Origin: Shewanella xiamenensis
GTDB lineage: Bacteria; Pseudomonadota; Gammaproteobacteria; Enterobacterales; Shewanellaceae
DNA length: 64,000 nucleotides
Direction of reading: 5' to 3'
Assembly: GCF_014647135.1 (NCBI RefSeq)
Contig: NZ_BMOP01000010.1
Coordinates: 81,178-145,177, forward strand
Shown: positions 47,109 through 58,800 of the stretch, one piece after another
Layout: each line of letters opens with the position of its first letter
Numbering within the stretch: the stretch's first letter is position 1
Translations under genes and position numbers: made by a program
Notes under the pieces: model-generated
Told to the model about the DNA's origin: nothing
The model's input: only the letters and a program-made list of their open reading frames with translations
The model's database searches: none

Positions 47109-48479
47109 ATGTTAGATTTTTTGTGGAACTTAGGTTCTTTTATCGTAGCACTTGGGCTGTTAATTACTGCCCACGAATACGGCCATTTCTATGTTGCGCG
47201 CCGCTGTGGTGTGAAAGTTGAGCGTTTTTCGATTGGTTTTGGTAAGGCGATTTGGCGCAAAGTCGGTCAAGATGGTACTGAATATGTTATTGCCATGATC
47301 CCGCTGGGTGGCTATGTCAAAATGCTCGATGAGCGTGTTGAAGATGTCCCCGATAACTTAAAAGATCAGGCCTTTAACCGTAAAAGCGTGTGGCAACGTA
47401 TAGCCATTGTGGCGGCTGGCCCCATTGCGAACTTTATTTTTGCGATTATCGCACTGTATTTTATGTATTTAATTGGTGTGCCATCGCTAAAGCCAGTCAT
47501 TACCTCAACGACACCTGGCACTGCGGCGGCACAAATCCAAGTCACTGAGCCGATGCAAGTGACGGCGATTTCAGGCCAGCCGGTACGGAATTGGGAAGAA
47601 GTCAATTTGGCGCTTGTTGGCCATATTGGTGATGACAGTTTAACACTATCCCTTGCGCCCCTTAACGGTTTACAGGGACTTGATACCGATACTCGTACTT
47701 ACACTTTAGACACCCGTCAATGGCGTTTCGACCCTGAGAAAGAGTCACCGATCACGGCACTGGGCTTGGGCGTGTATCGCCCTGCGATTGAGCCACAAAT
47801 TGCGCTCATCAGTGAAGGCAGTGCAGCGGCTAAGAGTGATCTGAAGGTCGGTGATACCTTAGTGGCTATCAATGGCCAGCAATATACCGATTGGCAAGCT
47901 TTTGTTGACATTATTCAGCATTCTGCCAATGTGCCTGTGGAGTTAACCGTGCGCCGTAATGGCGAGCAATTTGCCATCTCGGTGACACCAGCAAGTGTTA
48001 AAAATAGCGATGGTAAAGATGTCGGCGTGCTTGGGGTGAGCCCGGCTCAGGCACAATGGCCTGAGAATATGCGATTACAGCTAGAATATGGGCCAATCGA
48101 ATCTTTTGCTATCGCAGCCGATAAAACATGGCAACTTGTTGTCGTGAGCTTTAAGATGATTGGCAAATTATTTACTGGCGATGTGTCAGTGAAAAACTTA
48201 AGTGGACCTATCTCAATCGCACAGGGTGCGGGCAATAGTGCAAACTATGGCTTGGTTTACTTTCTCGGTTTCCTCGCGCTTATCAGTGTCAATTTAGGCA
48301 TCATTAACTTGCTGCCATTGCCTGTGCTCGATGGGGGACACCTGCTGTATTACTTCGTTGAAGTAATAACTGGTAAGCCTGTATCTGAAAAGGTACAGGA
48401 AATAGGATTCAGATTTGGGGCAGCATTACTGCTGATGTTGATGAGCATTGCGCTCTTCAATGATTTTGCCCGACTCTGA
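47109..48479 (+). CDS. rseP: Site-2 zinc protease RseP
   Basis: RseP is the inner-membrane site-2 protease that cleaves RseA after DegS to release sigma-E, and also clears signal peptides. The 456-residue protein has the zinc motif HEYGH at 22-26 in the first membrane segment. Two PDZ domains lie in the periplasmic part (about 125-300). The third metal ligand is in PLPVLDGGHLLYYF. I choose the ATG at 47109 (after GGAG); the upstream frame is open for 11 codons. bamA and skp follow, matching the role in envelope stress. Confidence 0.95.
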   Translation: MLDFLWNLGSFIVALGLLITAHEYGHFYVARRCGVKVERFSIGFGKAIWRKVGQDGTEYVIAMIPLGGYVKMLDERVEDVPDNLKDQAFNRKSVWQRIAIVAAGPIANFIFAIIALYFMYLIGVPSLKPVITSTTPGTAAAQIQVTEPMQVTAISGQPVRNWEEVNLALVGHIGDDSLTLSLAPLNGLQGLDTDTRTYTLDTRQWRFDPEKESPITALGLGVYRPAIEPQIALISEGSAAAKSDLKVGDTLVAINGQQYTDWQAFVDIIQHSANVPVELTVRRNGEQFAISVTPASVKNSDGKDVGVLGVSPAQAQWPENMRLQLEYGPIESFAIAADKTWQLVVVSFKMIGKLFTGDVSVKNLSGPISIAQGAGNSANYGLVYFLGFLALISVNLGIINLLPLPVLDGGHLLYYFVEVITGKPVSEKVQEIGFRFGAALLLMLMSIALFNDFARL

Positions 48480-48510
48480 GCAAGGACAGACTAATAATTA
48501 GAAGTGCTCT

Positions 48511-50991
48511 ATGAGATTGAATAAACTTTTTGCCTCGATGTTATTCGTCGGTGCGTCGTTTTCAGGGACTGTGTTGGCGGATACTTTCCAACCCTTTGAA
48601 GTGACCGACATCCAAGTTGAAGGTTTGCAGCGAGTCGCACTGGGTGCTGCCTTGTTAAGCTTACCAGTGAAAGTGGGCGACACTGTAGATCAGTTAAAAA
48701 TTCAGCAAGCCATTAAAAGCCTGTATGCCTCAACTAACTTTGAGAATATCTCAGTCAGTCATGATGGCGGCGTGTTGATTGTCAAAGTCACCGAAAGACC
48801 AACCATCAGTGCTGTGACATTTGAAGGCAACAAAGACATTAAAGATGAGCAGTTACAGGAAAGTCTGGACGGCTCAGGCGTTAAAGTCGGCGAATCTTTA
48901 GACCGCACAATGCTGACTGGCATCGAGAAGGGATTACAAGACTTCTACTACGGCGTGGGTAAATACGGCGCCAAAGTTGAGGCGCAGGTGATTAACTTGC
49001 CTCGGAACCGTGTCGAACTTAAGTTCAAATTTACTGAAGGTTTAGCGGCCGAAATCCGCCAAATTAACGTGGTCGGTAATCATGAGTTCACCGATGCTGA
49101 GCTTATCGGCATGTTAGAACTGAAAGATTATGTGGCTTGGTGGGATCTGTTTGGTGAGCGTCGCTATCAGAAGCAAAAGCTTCAAGCCGACCTTGAGACG
49201 ATTAAAACCTATTACCACAACAAGGGTTATATTCGCTTTGAAGTTACCTCGACTCAAGTGGCGATGACCCCAGACCGTAAAGGCTTGTACATCACTATAA
49301 ACGTCAATGAAGGTGAGAAGTACAAGGTAAAAGGCGTTAACCTCACGGGCGATCTGATGGGTCGTGAAGAGTTGATGAAATCGATTCTGCCTATCAAGGC
49401 GGGCGATATGTACAACGGCGGTGATGTGACCTTCACTGAAGAGATGTACAGCAAATACTTAGGCCGTTTCGGTTACGCTTACCCTGAAGTGAAAACCTAC
49501 CCTGAAATTGATGATAAGACCAAGGAAGTGACCTTAAACATCAATATCAAACCTGGTAAGCGAGTGTATGTTCGCTCCATCAACTTTACCGGTAATACTG
49601 TCACTAAAGATGAAGTGATGCGTCGCGAACTGCGTCAGATGGAAGGTGCTTGGTTAAACTCTGCGCAGGTTGAGCAATCTAAAGCCCGTTTGAACCGTTT
49701 AGGCTTCTTCGAGACCGTCGATACCGAGACCATTCAAGTGCCCGGTACTGACGATTTAGTCGATGTAGCGGTTAAGGTGAAAGAGCAGCCTTCTGGCTCA
49801 TTTAACGCCGGTGTCGGTTATGGTACTGAATCAGGTCTAAGCCTACAGTTTGGTGTGCAGCAAAATAACTTCCTCGGCACGGGTAACCAAGCGGGTGTGA
49901 GTTTAAGTACCAACAAGTACTCTAAAAACGTCAACTTATCTTACACCGATCCGTATTGGACTAAAGATGGTGTGAGCTTAGGCGGTAGTGTTTACTGGAA
50001 CGAGTTCGATGCGAACGAAGCCAACCTTGAACGCTATAAAAACAGCTCCTATGGGGTAGCGCTAAACTCTGGTTTCCCGATTAACGAATACAACCGTATC
50101 AACGGCGGTATTGGTTATCGTCATAACACGATTTCAGAAATCTCTGCCTATGAACAGGCGCTGCGTTTCTACAATATTTACCGTGAAGATGATCCAAATG
50201 CAGACTTAAGTTTTGATAACTTTGAGCTGAGTTTAGGTTGGTATCGCAGTACCTTAAACCGAGGAACCTTCCCAACAGACGGTTCATCACAGCGTTTAAG
50301 CGGTAAGATGACTGTACCTGGATCAGATCTGCAGTACTTCAAGACTGACTTCGATACCAACTACTATTTCCCTCTCAACCGCAGTCAAAGTTTTGTGGTC
50401 TTGGCACGTGGTCGTTTAGGCTATGGTAATGGTTATGGTCAATTTAACGATAATGACCAGATCCTACCATTCTGGGAAAACTATTACTCAGGCGGTAGCA
50501 CCTCACTGCGTGGCTTTAAGTCTAACTCCGTAGGTCCGCGTTCCTTCTATCTTTTCCGTGGAAGTGAACCCTGTGCGCCGGATCCATCGGGCGATGGTTG
50601 TAGTTTACCGGGCGATCCAAACAGTATTCAGGTAAGCTCTGGCCGTTCAATCGGTGGTAACGCTATCGCAACTGCGAGTTTAGAGTTTATTGTACCGACG
50701 CCATTCTTGGATGAGGCTTATACCAACTCTGTACGTACCAGCTTCTTCCTCGATGCCGGTAACGTGTGGGATACCGAGTTTGACTTTGCCAAATATCAAA
50801 CCTTACCCGCTGAAGAGTTTGATAAGTTACAAGACTACAGTGACCCTGCGCGTATAAGAGCATCTTGGGGGGTAAGCTTACAGTGGTTATCACCAATGGG
50901 CCCTATGGTATTCAGCTTGGCATGGCCGATTAAAGAGTACGAAGGCGATCAAACAGAGATCTTCTCGTTCAATATTGGCAAAACTTTTTAA
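48511..50991 (+). CDS. bamA: Outer membrane protein assembly factor BamA
   Basis: BamA is the essential core of the BAM complex that inserts beta-barrel proteins into the outer membrane. The 826-residue protein has a signal peptide ending at about residue 23 (TVLA). Five POTRA domains lie at about 24-425, starting with FEVTDIQVEGLQRV. The C-terminal beta-barrel (about 430-826) ends in a terminal Phe (IGKTF). The SGGSTSLRGFKSNSVGPRS segment includes the RGF motif of loop 6. An insert near 685-710 has a CAPDPSGDGCSLPGDP loop, possibly a disulfide. Confidence 0.96.
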   Translation: MRLNKLFASMLFVGASFSGTVLADTFQPFEVTDIQVEGLQRVALGAALLSLPVKVGDTVDQLKIQQAIKSLYASTNFENISVSHDGGVLIVKVTERPTISAVTFEGNKDIKDEQLQESLDGSGVKVGESLDRTMLTGIEKGLQDFYYGVGKYGAKVEAQVINLPRNRVELKFKFTEGLAAEIRQINVVGNHEFTDAELIGMLELKDYVAWWDLFGERRYQKQKLQADLETIKTYYHNKGYIRFEVTSTQVAMTPDRKGLYITINVNEGEKYKVKGVNLTGDLMGREELMKSILPIKAGDMYNGGDVTFTEEMYSKYLGRFGYAYPEVKTYPEIDDKTKEVTLNINIKPGKRVYVRSINFTGNTVTKDEVMRRELRQMEGAWLNSAQVEQSKARLNRLGFFETVDTETIQVPGTDDLVDVAVKVKEQPSGSFNAGVGYGTESGLSLQFGVQQNNFLGTGNQAGVSLSTNKYSKNVNLSYTDPYWTKDGVSLGGSVYWNEFDANEANLERYKNSSYGVALNSGFPINEYNRINGGIGYRHNTISEISAYEQALRFYNIYREDDPNADLSFDNFELSLGWYRSTLNRGTFPTDGSSQRLSGKMTVPGSDLQYFKTDFDTNYYFPLNRSQSFVVLARGRLGYGNGYGQFNDNDQILPFWENYYSGGSTSLRGFKSNSVGPRSFYLFRGSEPCAPDPSGDGCSLPGDPNSIQVSSGRSIGGNAIATASLEFIVPTPFLDEAYTNSVRTSFFLDAGNVWDTEFDFAKYQTLPAEEFDKLQDYSDPARIRASWGVSLQWLSPMGPMVFSLAWPIKEYEGDQTEIFSFNIGKTF

Positions 50992-51047
50992 AAGGCATAC
51001 ACTCGGCAAGTTTTGCTGAATATAACAAAGGTAACAAGGAGTCTATT

Positions 51048-51554
51048 TTGAACAAGATGGTAAACCGTGCCCTGGTGACGTTAGCTTTATTAGGTGCACC
51101 TTTAGCTGCGCAGGCGGAAAATATTGCTGTAGTTGATATGGGCGCTGTGTTTGAGCAGTTACCTCAACGTGAGCAAATCATGCAGTCTCTGAAGTCAGAG
51201 TTTGGTGATCGCATGTCTGAAGTTCAGAAAATGCAAGAAGAAATGCGCTCTCTAATGGAGAAGCAGCAACGTGATGGCGCGTTAATGAATGACACGCAAA
51301 AAACTGAGCTGGTTCGTAAAATGGAAGCGCTAAAATCTGAATATCAGTTGAAAGGTAAGGCGTTGGATGAGGACTTACGTCGTCGCCAAGGCGAAGAGCA
51401 AAACAAACTGTTAGTTAAGGTTCAAAAAGCCATTAACACTATCGCTGAAAAAGAAAAATACGATTTAGTTTTGCAGCGTGGTGCAGTCATTTATGTTAAG
51501 CCAAATGCTGACATCAGTGGCAAAGTGGTTGAAGCCTTAAGCAAAGGCAAGTAA
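51048..51554 (+). CDS. skp: Periplasmic chaperone Skp/OmpH family
   Basis: Skp holds unfolded outer-membrane proteins in the periplasm on their way to BamA. The 168-residue protein has a signal peptide ending at about residue 23 (LAAQA), and then ENIAVVDMG. A long coiled-coil arm spans about 45-120, rich in Lys/Glu/Gln (KMQEEMRSLMEKQQRDG). The TTG start at 51048 has AAGGAG 6 nt upstream and is preferred to the ATG at 51057. Confidence 0.93.
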   Translation: MNKMVNRALVTLALLGAPLAAQAENIAVVDMGAVFEQLPQREQIMQSLKSEFGDRMSEVQKMQEEMRSLMEKQQRDGALMNDTQKTELVRKMEALKSEYQLKGKALDEDLRRRQGEEQNKLLVKVQKAINTIAEKEKYDLVLQRGAVIYVKPNADISGKVVEALSKGK

Positions 51555-51557
51555 TTG

Positions 51558-52583
51558 ATGAAAAGTGTGACTTTAAAAGAGCTAAGCCTGATATTAGATG
51601 GCGTTGTCCAAGGCGATGAAACCTTAGTGATCAACAGTGTTGCAACGCTTGAACATGCCACAGCGGGACAAATCTCTTTTTTAGCCAACAGCAAATACCG
51701 TGCTCAGCTTGAGTCAACTCAAGCGAGCGCGGTGTTATTGTCGGCTAAAGATGCGCAGGACTATCCTGGCACTGCGTTAGTTGTAAAAGATCCCTATGTG
51801 GGGTTTGCTCGTGTGGCGCAGTTGTTAGATACCACGCCCAAGGCAGCGATGGGTATTCATCCCTCAGCGCAAATTGACCCTTCTGCCCAGTTAGGTGAAG
51901 GCGTGGCAATTGGTGCTAATGTGGTGATTGGTGCCAATGTTATCCTCGGTGAAAATGTACAAATTGGTGCGGGTACTGTGATTGGACAAGACTCCATCAT
52001 AGGCTCAAATAGCCGTTTATGGGCCAATGTCACCCTGTATCACAATGTCCATTTAGGCCAAGACTGTATTATTCATTCCGGTGCCGTTATTGGCTCCGAT
52101 GGATTTGGTTACGCTAATGAGCGCGGACAGTGGGTTAAGATCCCCCAAACGGGTGGTGTGCGCATTGGTGATCGCGTCGAAATCGGTGCTAATTCAACGA
52201 TTGACCGCGGTGCATTAGGCCATACCGAAATCCACAATGGTGTGATTATCGACAACCAAGTGCAGGTCGCCCATAACGATATTATTGGTGAAAATACAGC
52301 TATCGCAGGCAGTACCACGATTGCGGGCAGTGTCACTATTGGTAAGTACTGTATTATTGGTGGAAATTGTGCCATTGCTGGCCATTTATCCATTGCCGAT
52401 GGTGTGCATATTTCTGGCGCGACCAACATTACTGGTAATATGCGTGAGCCTGGTTTGTATTCATCAGCCACGGTTGCTATGGATAACAAAACGTGGCGTA
52501 AAAACACAGTTCGCTTCCGTCAATTGGATGAACTGTTCCAGCGCGTGAAGACGTTGGAAAAAAATTTAAATACACCAGAGTAA
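51558..52583 (+). CDS. lpxD: UDP-3-O-(3-hydroxyacyl)glucosamine N-acyltransferase
   Basis: LpxD adds the second (N-linked) hydroxyacyl chain in lipid A synthesis. The 341-residue protein has an N-terminal uridine-binding domain (about 1-100) and a left-handed beta-helix of hexapeptides (about 100-310). The catalytic His is in the region HNDIIGENTAIAGST, with GSDGFGYANERGQW. The ATG at 51558 is 3 bp after the skp stop. Confidence 0.96.
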   Translation: MKSVTLKELSLILDGVVQGDETLVINSVATLEHATAGQISFLANSKYRAQLESTQASAVLLSAKDAQDYPGTALVVKDPYVGFARVAQLLDTTPKAAMGIHPSAQIDPSAQLGEGVAIGANVVIGANVILGENVQIGAGTVIGQDSIIGSNSRLWANVTLYHNVHLGQDCIIHSGAVIGSDGFGYANERGQWVKIPQTGGVRIGDRVEIGANSTIDRGALGHTEIHNGVIIDNQVQVAHNDIIGENTAIAGSTTIAGSVTIGKYCIIGGNCAIAGHLSIADGVHISGATNITGNMREPGLYSSATVAMDNKTWRKNTVRFRQLDELFQRVKTLEKNLNTPE

Positions 52584-52615
52584 TTGCCCTAAGGCAATTT
52601 TGAGGAACTAGGTTC

Positions 52616-53080
52616 GTGTCTAATCAAATGAACACTATGGATATTTCGGAGATCCTTAAGTATCTGCCCCATAGATATCCATTCCTATTAATCGATCGCG
52701 TACTGGATTTCACCCCCGGTGAGAGTCTCCATGCGATTAAAAACGTGACGATTAATGAGCCCTTCTTTCAGGGGCATTTCCCGATCCAGCCTGTGATGCC
52801 CGGCGTGCTGATTTTAGAAGCCATGGCACAGGCCACTGGTCTGCTTGCTTTTAAGACCATGAGTGACGATGTGCCACCACCTGGTGTGTTGTATTATTTT
52901 GCGGGTATCGATAATGCACGTTTTAGACGTGTAGTCGAACCCGGTGACCAAATCCATTTTGAAGTCAAAATGATTAAAGAGCGCCGCGGGATTGGCGTTT
53001 TCTATGGTGAGGCCAAAGTGGATGGTGAAGTGGTTTGTTCCGCTGAAATCATGTGTGCCCGCAGAGAGATTAATCAGTGA
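52616..53080 (+). CDS. fabZ: 3-hydroxyacyl-[acyl-carrier-protein] dehydratase FabZ
   Basis: FabZ dehydrates 3-hydroxyacyl-ACP in fatty acid elongation, competing with LpxA for hydroxymyristoyl-ACP. The 154-residue hot-dog protein has the catalytic His in [16 protein letters not shown] and Glu in [24 protein letters not shown] is the N-terminal signature. The start is GTG at 52616. The end overlaps lpxA by 4 bp. Confidence 0.96.
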   Translation: MSNQMNTMDISEILKYLPHRYPFLLIDRVLDFTPGESLHAIKNVTINEPFFQGHFPIQPVMPGVLILEAMAQATGLLAFKTMSDDVPPPGVLYYFAGIDNARFRRVVEPGDQIHFEVKMIKERRGIGVFYGEAKVDGEVVCSAEIMCARREINQ

Positions 53081-53847
53081 TAGATACATTAGCGTTTGTG
53101 CATCCCGATGCAAAAATTGGTAAAAATGTCACCATAGGCCCATGGAGTTATGTGGGCGCGGGTGTCGAGATTGGCGACGATTGTTGGTTAAGCTCCCACG
53201 TGGTGGTGAAGGGGCCGACGGTGATAGGTAAAGGCAACCGTATTTTTCAATTCGCCTCTGTGGGTGAAGAATGCCAAGATAAAAAATACGCAGGTGAGCC
53301 TACACGCCTTATCATTGGCGATAACAATGTTATCCGTGAGCATGTCACTATTCACCGTGGAACGGTTCAAGACAATAGCGAAACCCGTATTGGTTCAAAC
53401 AACCTGTTTATGAACTACGTGCACATTGCCCACGACTGCGTGGTCGGCAATAACGTAATTATGGCCAATAATGCGTCTATCGCAGGCCATGTGCATGTCG
53501 GTGACTGGGCGATTCTCGGTGGCATGACTGGCGTTCACCAGTTTGTGCATATTGGTGCTCACGCCTTTACTGCGGGATGTTCGTTATTATTACAAGATGT
53601 GCCACCCTTTGTAATGGCTGCGGGACAACCAGCTATCCCTCGCGGCTTAAACAGCGAAGGTATGAAGCGCCGAGGTTTCTCTAAGGAAACTCAATTAGCG
53701 GTGCGCCGCGCTTATAAAACCTTATATCGTAGCAGCCTGACGGTTGAAGAAGCGGTTGAGGCACTTGCCGAAGATGCACAAAATGACGCGCAAGTTAAGT
53801 TGCTCGTTGAGTTTGTCAAATCTTCGGGTCGCGGCATTATTCGTTAG
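53077..53847 (+). CDS. lpxA: UDP-N-acetylglucosamine acyltransferase
   Basis: LpxA transfers 3-hydroxyacyl to UDP-GlcNAc, the first step of lipid A synthesis. The 256-residue protein is mostly hexapeptide beta-helix, with the catalytic His in [11 protein letters not shown] and the [16 protein letters not shown] signature. The start is GTG at 53077, in a GTGA overlap with fabZ, so translation is coupled. Confidence 0.96.
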   Translation: MIDTLAFVHPDAKIGKNVTIGPWSYVGAGVEIGDDCWLSSHVVVKGPTVIGKGNRIFQFASVGEECQDKKYAGEPTRLIIGDNNVIREHVTIHRGTVQDNSETRIGSNNLFMNYVHIAHDCVVGNNVIMANNASIAGHVHVGDWAILGGMTGVHQFVHIGAHAFTAGCSLLLQDVPPFVMAAGQPAIPRGLNSEGMKRRGFSKETQLAVRRAYKTLYRSSLTVEEAVEALAEDAQNDAQVKLLVEFVKSSGRGIIR

Positions 53848-53980
53848 CGGCATGATGCGTTAAGAGTTTCGACTCTAGACTATGCCATTCATAGGCACTG
53901 CTTGTGACATTCTGCGTTAGAAAATGCCATGGCAGAGGTTATCGCTGCGGTGCCATTCACTTGTCAGATATGATTGGTTT

Positions 53981-55138
53981 ATGAGCAAAAAATCTCAATT
54001 AGTGTTTGCAATGGTCGCCGGAGAACTCTCCGGCGATATTTTAGGTGCGGGTTTGATGGCCGCGCTGCAAAAAGCACATCCCAATGCCCGTTTTGTTGGT
54101 ATTGGTGGACCTCGTATGGAAGCCTTAGGCTTCGAATCCCTGTTTGCGATGGAAGAATTAGCCGTGATGGGGATAGTTGAAGTGCTATCGCGCCTGCCAC
54201 GCCTGCTCCATGTCCGAGCTTCGTTAATTAAGTCCATCACCGAGCTTAAGCCTGATTGCTTTATCGGTATTGATGCGCCGGACTTCAATATCGGTCTCGA
54301 GCTTAAATTAAAGGCTCAGGGGATTAAAACCGTTCACTATGTGAGTCCTTCGGTGTGGGCATGGCGGCCTAAGCGGATCTTTAAAATCGCCAAGGCCACT
54401 AATATGGTACTGTCATTATTGCCCTTCGAGAAAGCCTTCTACGATAAGCATCAAGTGCCTTGTACCTTTGTCGGTCATACCTTAGCCGACGACATTCCGC
54501 TTGAGAGTGATAAAGCAAGTGCGCGTCAATTGCTGGAGTTAGATCCTGAGGCTGAATATCTCGCGATTTTACCTGGTTCGCGCGGCGGTGAGCTAAAGCA
54601 ATTGGCTGAGCCCTTTGTGAAGGCGGCGCTACTTATCAAGCAGCAATTTCCCGATATTCGCTTTGTGACGCCTTTAGTGAATCAAAAGCGCCGTGAGCAG
54701 TTTGAACAAGCGTTAAAAGATTATGCGCCGGATTTAGAAATTCACATGGTGGAAGGCAAGTCACGCGAAGTGATGGCCGCTGCCGATGGTATTTTACTCG
54801 CCTCGGGTACAGCGACGTTAGAGGCCATGCTGATTAAACGCCCAATGGTGGTGGCGTACCGCGTGAGTCCACTGACCTATCGTATTGCCAAGAGCATGAT
54901 GCAGGTGAATCGTTTCTCGCTGCCAAATTTATTAGCGGGGCGAGATGTGGTACCAGAGCTCATTCAGCATGATTGCACGCCAGAGAAAATAGCTGCCGCG
55001 GTTGGCGTTGAACTTAACCGAGACTTTGCACCAATTAAAGCCGAGTTTGAACGTTTGCATCAACTGCTGCGTTGTAATGCCAGCCAAAAGGCGGCCGAGG
55101 CGGTTTTGGCTCTGGTTGATGTTAAGGATGTGAACTAA
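53981..55138 (+). CDS. lpxB: Lipid-A-disaccharide synthase
   Basis: LpxB joins UDP-diacylglucosamine and lipid X to form the lipid A disaccharide at the inner membrane face. The 385-residue GT-B-like protein has the [15 protein letters not shown]-terminal motif, [14 protein letters not shown] and the [20 protein letters not shown] nucleotide-sugar region. The true start is the ATG at 53981; the frame opens 19 codons earlier. The 133-bp gap to lpxA carries no obvious element. rnhB follows with a TAATG overlap. Confidence 0.96.
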   Translation: MSKKSQLVFAMVAGELSGDILGAGLMAALQKAHPNARFVGIGGPRMEALGFESLFAMEELAVMGIVEVLSRLPRLLHVRASLIKSITELKPDCFIGIDAPDFNIGLELKLKAQGIKTVHYVSPSVWAWRPKRIFKIAKATNMVLSLLPFEKAFYDKHQVPCTFVGHTLADDIPLESDKASARQLLELDPEAEYLAILPGSRGGELKQLAEPFVKAALLIKQQFPDIRFVTPLVNQKRREQFEQALKDYAPDLEIHMVEGKSREVMAAADGILLASGTATLEAMLIKRPMVVAYRVSPLTYRIAKSMMQVNRFSLPNLLAGRDVVPELIQHDCTPEKIAAAVGVELNRDFAPIKAEFERLHQLLRCNASQKAAEAVLALVDVKDVN

Positions 55139-55767
55139 TGGCGGTATTTAAGACGCTGACCGACACCGAGATCGCTGCTTTTGCATCGGTGTTAGTGGCT
55201 GGTGTCGATGAGGTTGGTCGCGGTCCCCTCGTTGGCGATGTCGTCACCGCTGCGGTGATCCTCGATCCTAATCGACCTATTTTGGGCTTAAATGACTCTA
55301 AAAAGCTCAGCGAGAAGCGCCGCGAGGCATTATTCGATGAGATTTGTGAAAAAGCCTTAAGCTTTCATGTGGGGCGGGCAAGTCCTGCGGAAATTGATGA
55401 GCTGAATATCCTGCATGCCACTATGCTTGCCATGCAGCGCGCGGTGGCAGGGCTTGCACGTGCGCCCGAGTTAGTTTTAGTCGATGGTAATCGCAGTCCG
55501 GCGTTTACTCACCAAGGGCTGTCTTTGGCGAGCCATAGCATAGTCAAGGGTGATGGCCTGATTGCCAGCATCAGTGCAGCCTCGATTATTGCCAAAGTGA
55601 CCCGCGATCGGGAGATGGATGCCCTCGATGCCGCTTATCCACAGTATGGATTTGCTAAGCATAAGGGCTATCCAACTAAGGCGCATTTTGACGCCATCGC
55701 CGAGCATGGTGTGTTCGATCAATATCGTAAAAGTTTCAAACCCGTCAAGGCATTACTGGAGCGTTAA
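55138..55767 (+). CDS. rnhB: Ribonuclease HII
   Basis: RNase HII removes ribonucleotides and RNA primers from DNA-RNA hybrids. The 209-residue protein has the catalytic Asp/Glu in [17 protein letters not shown], the Asp of LVDGN, and [13 protein letters not shown]. The ATG overlaps the lpxB stop (TAATG). It ends before a hairpin that may end this part of the operon. Confidence 0.96.
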   Translation: MAVFKTLTDTEIAAFASVLVAGVDEVGRGPLVGDVVTAAVILDPNRPILGLNDSKKLSEKRREALFDEICEKALSFHVGRASPAEIDELNILHATMLAMQRAVAGLARAPELVLVDGNRSPAFTHQGLSLASHSIVKGDGLIASISAASIIAKVTRDREMDALDAAYPQYGFAKHKGYPTKAHFDAIAEHGVFDQYRKSFKPVKALLER

Positions 55768-55798
55768 CACCGATTGGGTGTTTTCACTTCAGCTTGAG

Positions 55799-55846
55799 AG
55801 CAAAGTCACTAGCCCAAGAGCGGTGACTTTGCTAGTCTGCTTTTTT
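55799..55846 (+). terminator. Terminator-like hairpin between rnhB and dnaE
   Basis: An 11-bp perfect stem AGCAAAGTCAC with a 13-nt loop is followed 7 nt later by TTTTTT. A smaller competing stem (ACTAGC/GCTAGT) overlaps it, so folding is uncertain. Confidence 0.45.
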
Positions 55847-55884
55847 AGTGATTGTTAACCTGCTATTCAAAGATAATTCTAATT

Positions 55885-58800
55885 ATGTCCGATCCTCGTT
55901 TTGTGCATCTGCGTGTCCACAGTGACTTTTCTATGTCCGATGGTGTGGCTAAGGTCAAGCCAATCCTTGCTCAAGTTGAAGCGCATGGGATGGCGGCGGT
56001 GGCTTTAACAGATCAAAATAACTTCTGTGGTCTAGTGAAGTTTTACGGCGGTTGCCATGGCGCAGGCATCAAGCCGATTATTGGCGCGGACTTTTGGATG
56101 CAAGTGCCTGGTTTTGATGGTGAGTTTTGCGCCTTAACCATTATTGCGATGAATAATGAGGGCTATCAAAACCTCACCCAAATCATCAGTCAAGCCTATT
56201 TACGCGGGCATGTTCAAGGTCGCGTAGTGATTGACCAAGAGTGGTTGGTCACATATAACCAAGGCATTTTGCTGCTGTCTGGGGGCAAAGAAGGGGATGT
56301 GGGTAAGGCGCTGCTGAAGGGCAACAATACTCAGGTTGAGTCGTTATGCGAGTTCTATCAGCAGCATTTTGAGGGACGTTATTTCCTTGAGTTGTTACGC
56401 ACCGGACGCCCCGATGAAGAGCGTTATCTGCACATGGCGGTGGGATTAGCGCAGGAAAAGGGTATTCCTGTGGTGGCTACAAATCAGGTGGTGTTTTTAA
56501 AGCCAGAGGACTTCGAAGCCCATGAAATACGGGTCGCGATTCACGATGGTTTTACGCTCGCCGATCCACGCCGTCCTAAAAAGTACAGTGAGCAGCAGTA
56601 CCTTCGCAGTGAAGAGGAAATGTGTGAGCTGTTTGCTGACATCCCCGCAGCCCTTGCCAATACCGTTGAAATTGCTAAGCGTTGTAACGTCACTATTCGT
56701 TTAAACGAATACTTCTTACCTAACTTCCCCACTGGCGATATGTCGATTGAGGATTATTTGGTTGATCGCTCTAAGAAGGGGCTCGAAGAGCGCTTAGCAT
56801 TCTTATTCCCCGACCCACAGGTGCGCGCCGAGCGTCGCGGTGAGTACGATGAGCGCCTCGACATCGAGCTTCAAGTGATTAACCAAATGGGCTTTCCTGG
56901 TTACTTCCTTATCGTGATGGAGTTTATTCAGTGGGGTAAGGACAACGGGATTCCCGTTGGTCCTGGCCGTGGTTCGGGCGCGGGTTCGCTTGTCGCCTAT
57001 GCCCTTAAAATTACCGACTTAGACCCCCTCGAATTTGACCTGCTGTTCGAACGTTTTTTGAACCCAGAACGGGTGTCGATGCCCGACTTCGACGTTGACT
57101 TCTGTATGGATCGACGCGACGAGGTCATTGACCACGTGGCTGAGTTGTACGGCCGTGAAGCGGTATCGCAGATTATTACTTTCGGTACCATGGCGGCTAA
57201 GGCGGTTATCCGAGACGTCGGCCGTGTGCTGGGCCATCCCTATGGCTTTGTCGACCGCATTTCAAAGCTTATCCCACCCGAGCCTGGGATGACACTGGCC
57301 AAAGCTTTTGAAGTGGAACCTGCATTGCAGGAATCCTACGATGCTGATGAAGATGTCAAAGATCTTATCGACATGTGCCGCAAACTCGAGGGCGTCACTC
57401 GAAACGCGGGTAAGCACGCGGGGGGCGTGGTGATTGCGCCTACCAAGATCACCGACTTTTCGCCGCTATATTGCGACGCTGAAGGTAAAAACCCGGTAAC
57501 CCAGTTCGATAAGAACGACGTGGAAACCGCAGGGTTAGTTAAATTCGACTTCTTGGGGTTAAGAACGCTCACTATCGTCGATTGGGCGCTAGAGATGATC
57601 AACAAGGTGGAGGTTAAAAATGGCCGTCCACCAATACGCATTGAAGCGATTCCGCTAGACGACCCAGCCTCGTTTAGATTGCTGCAACGTTATGAAACCA
57701 CTGCGGTATTCCAGCTCGAATCCCGTGGTATGAAGGACTTGATTAAACGTCTACAGCCCGACTGTTTCGAAGATATGATCGCTCTGGTTGCATTGTTTCG
57801 CCCAGGGCCGTTGCAATCGGGCATGGTGGATAACTTTATCGAGCGTAAGCATGGCCGTGAAGAGGTGTCTTACCCCGATTCTCAATACCAGCATGAATCC
57901 TTAAAAGAACTGCTTTCGCCCACCTACGGCATTATTTTGTACCAAGAGCAGGTGATGCAGATTGCGCAGGTATTGTCAGGTTATACCTTAGGCGGCGCTG
58001 ACATGTTACGCCGTGCTATGGGTAAGAAAAAGCCTGAGGAGATGGCTAAGCAGCGGAGTATTTTTAAAGAGGGCGCAATTAAAAATGGTGTCGACGGCGA
58101 GCTGTCGATGAAAATCTTCGACCTTGTGGAAAAGTTCGCTGGTTACGGTTTTAACAAGTCTCACTCTGCGGCCTATGCGTTAGTTTCCTATCAAACGCTG
58201 TGGTTGAAGACCCATTTTCCATCGCAATTTATGGCGGCTGTAATGTCTGCCGATATGGATAACACCGATAAAATTGTGACCTTAGTGGATGAATGCGAGC
58301 GGATGGGGCTCACCATCATTCCGCCGGATGTGAATAAGGGATTATTTAAGTTTACCGTTGATGATGATCTGCGGATTGTCTACGGCATTGGAGCGATCAA
58401 AGGCGTGGGTGAGGGGCCAGTTGAGTCAATTTTAGCGGCGCGTAAAGATGGTCCCTTTGTTGATTTATTCGATTTCTGTGCCCGTATAGACCTAAAAAAG
58501 CTCAATAAACGGGTTATTGAAAAGCTTATCTGTGCTGGAGCGTTAGATTCCCTCGGACCGCACCGCGCGTCGATGATGGCAACCTTACCCGAGGCCATTA
58601 GCGCAGCAGACCAACATGCGAAGGCTGAGGCTATTGGCCAGCATGATATGTTTGGTTTGCTCAATAGTGATCCCGAGGATAGCAAGCAACAGTTTGTGGA
58701 ATGTACCCCATGGCCGGACAAAATTTGGCTTGAGGGCGAGCGCGAAACATTAGGGTTGTATTTAACGGGGCACCCAATAAATCAATATCTTAAAGAGCTT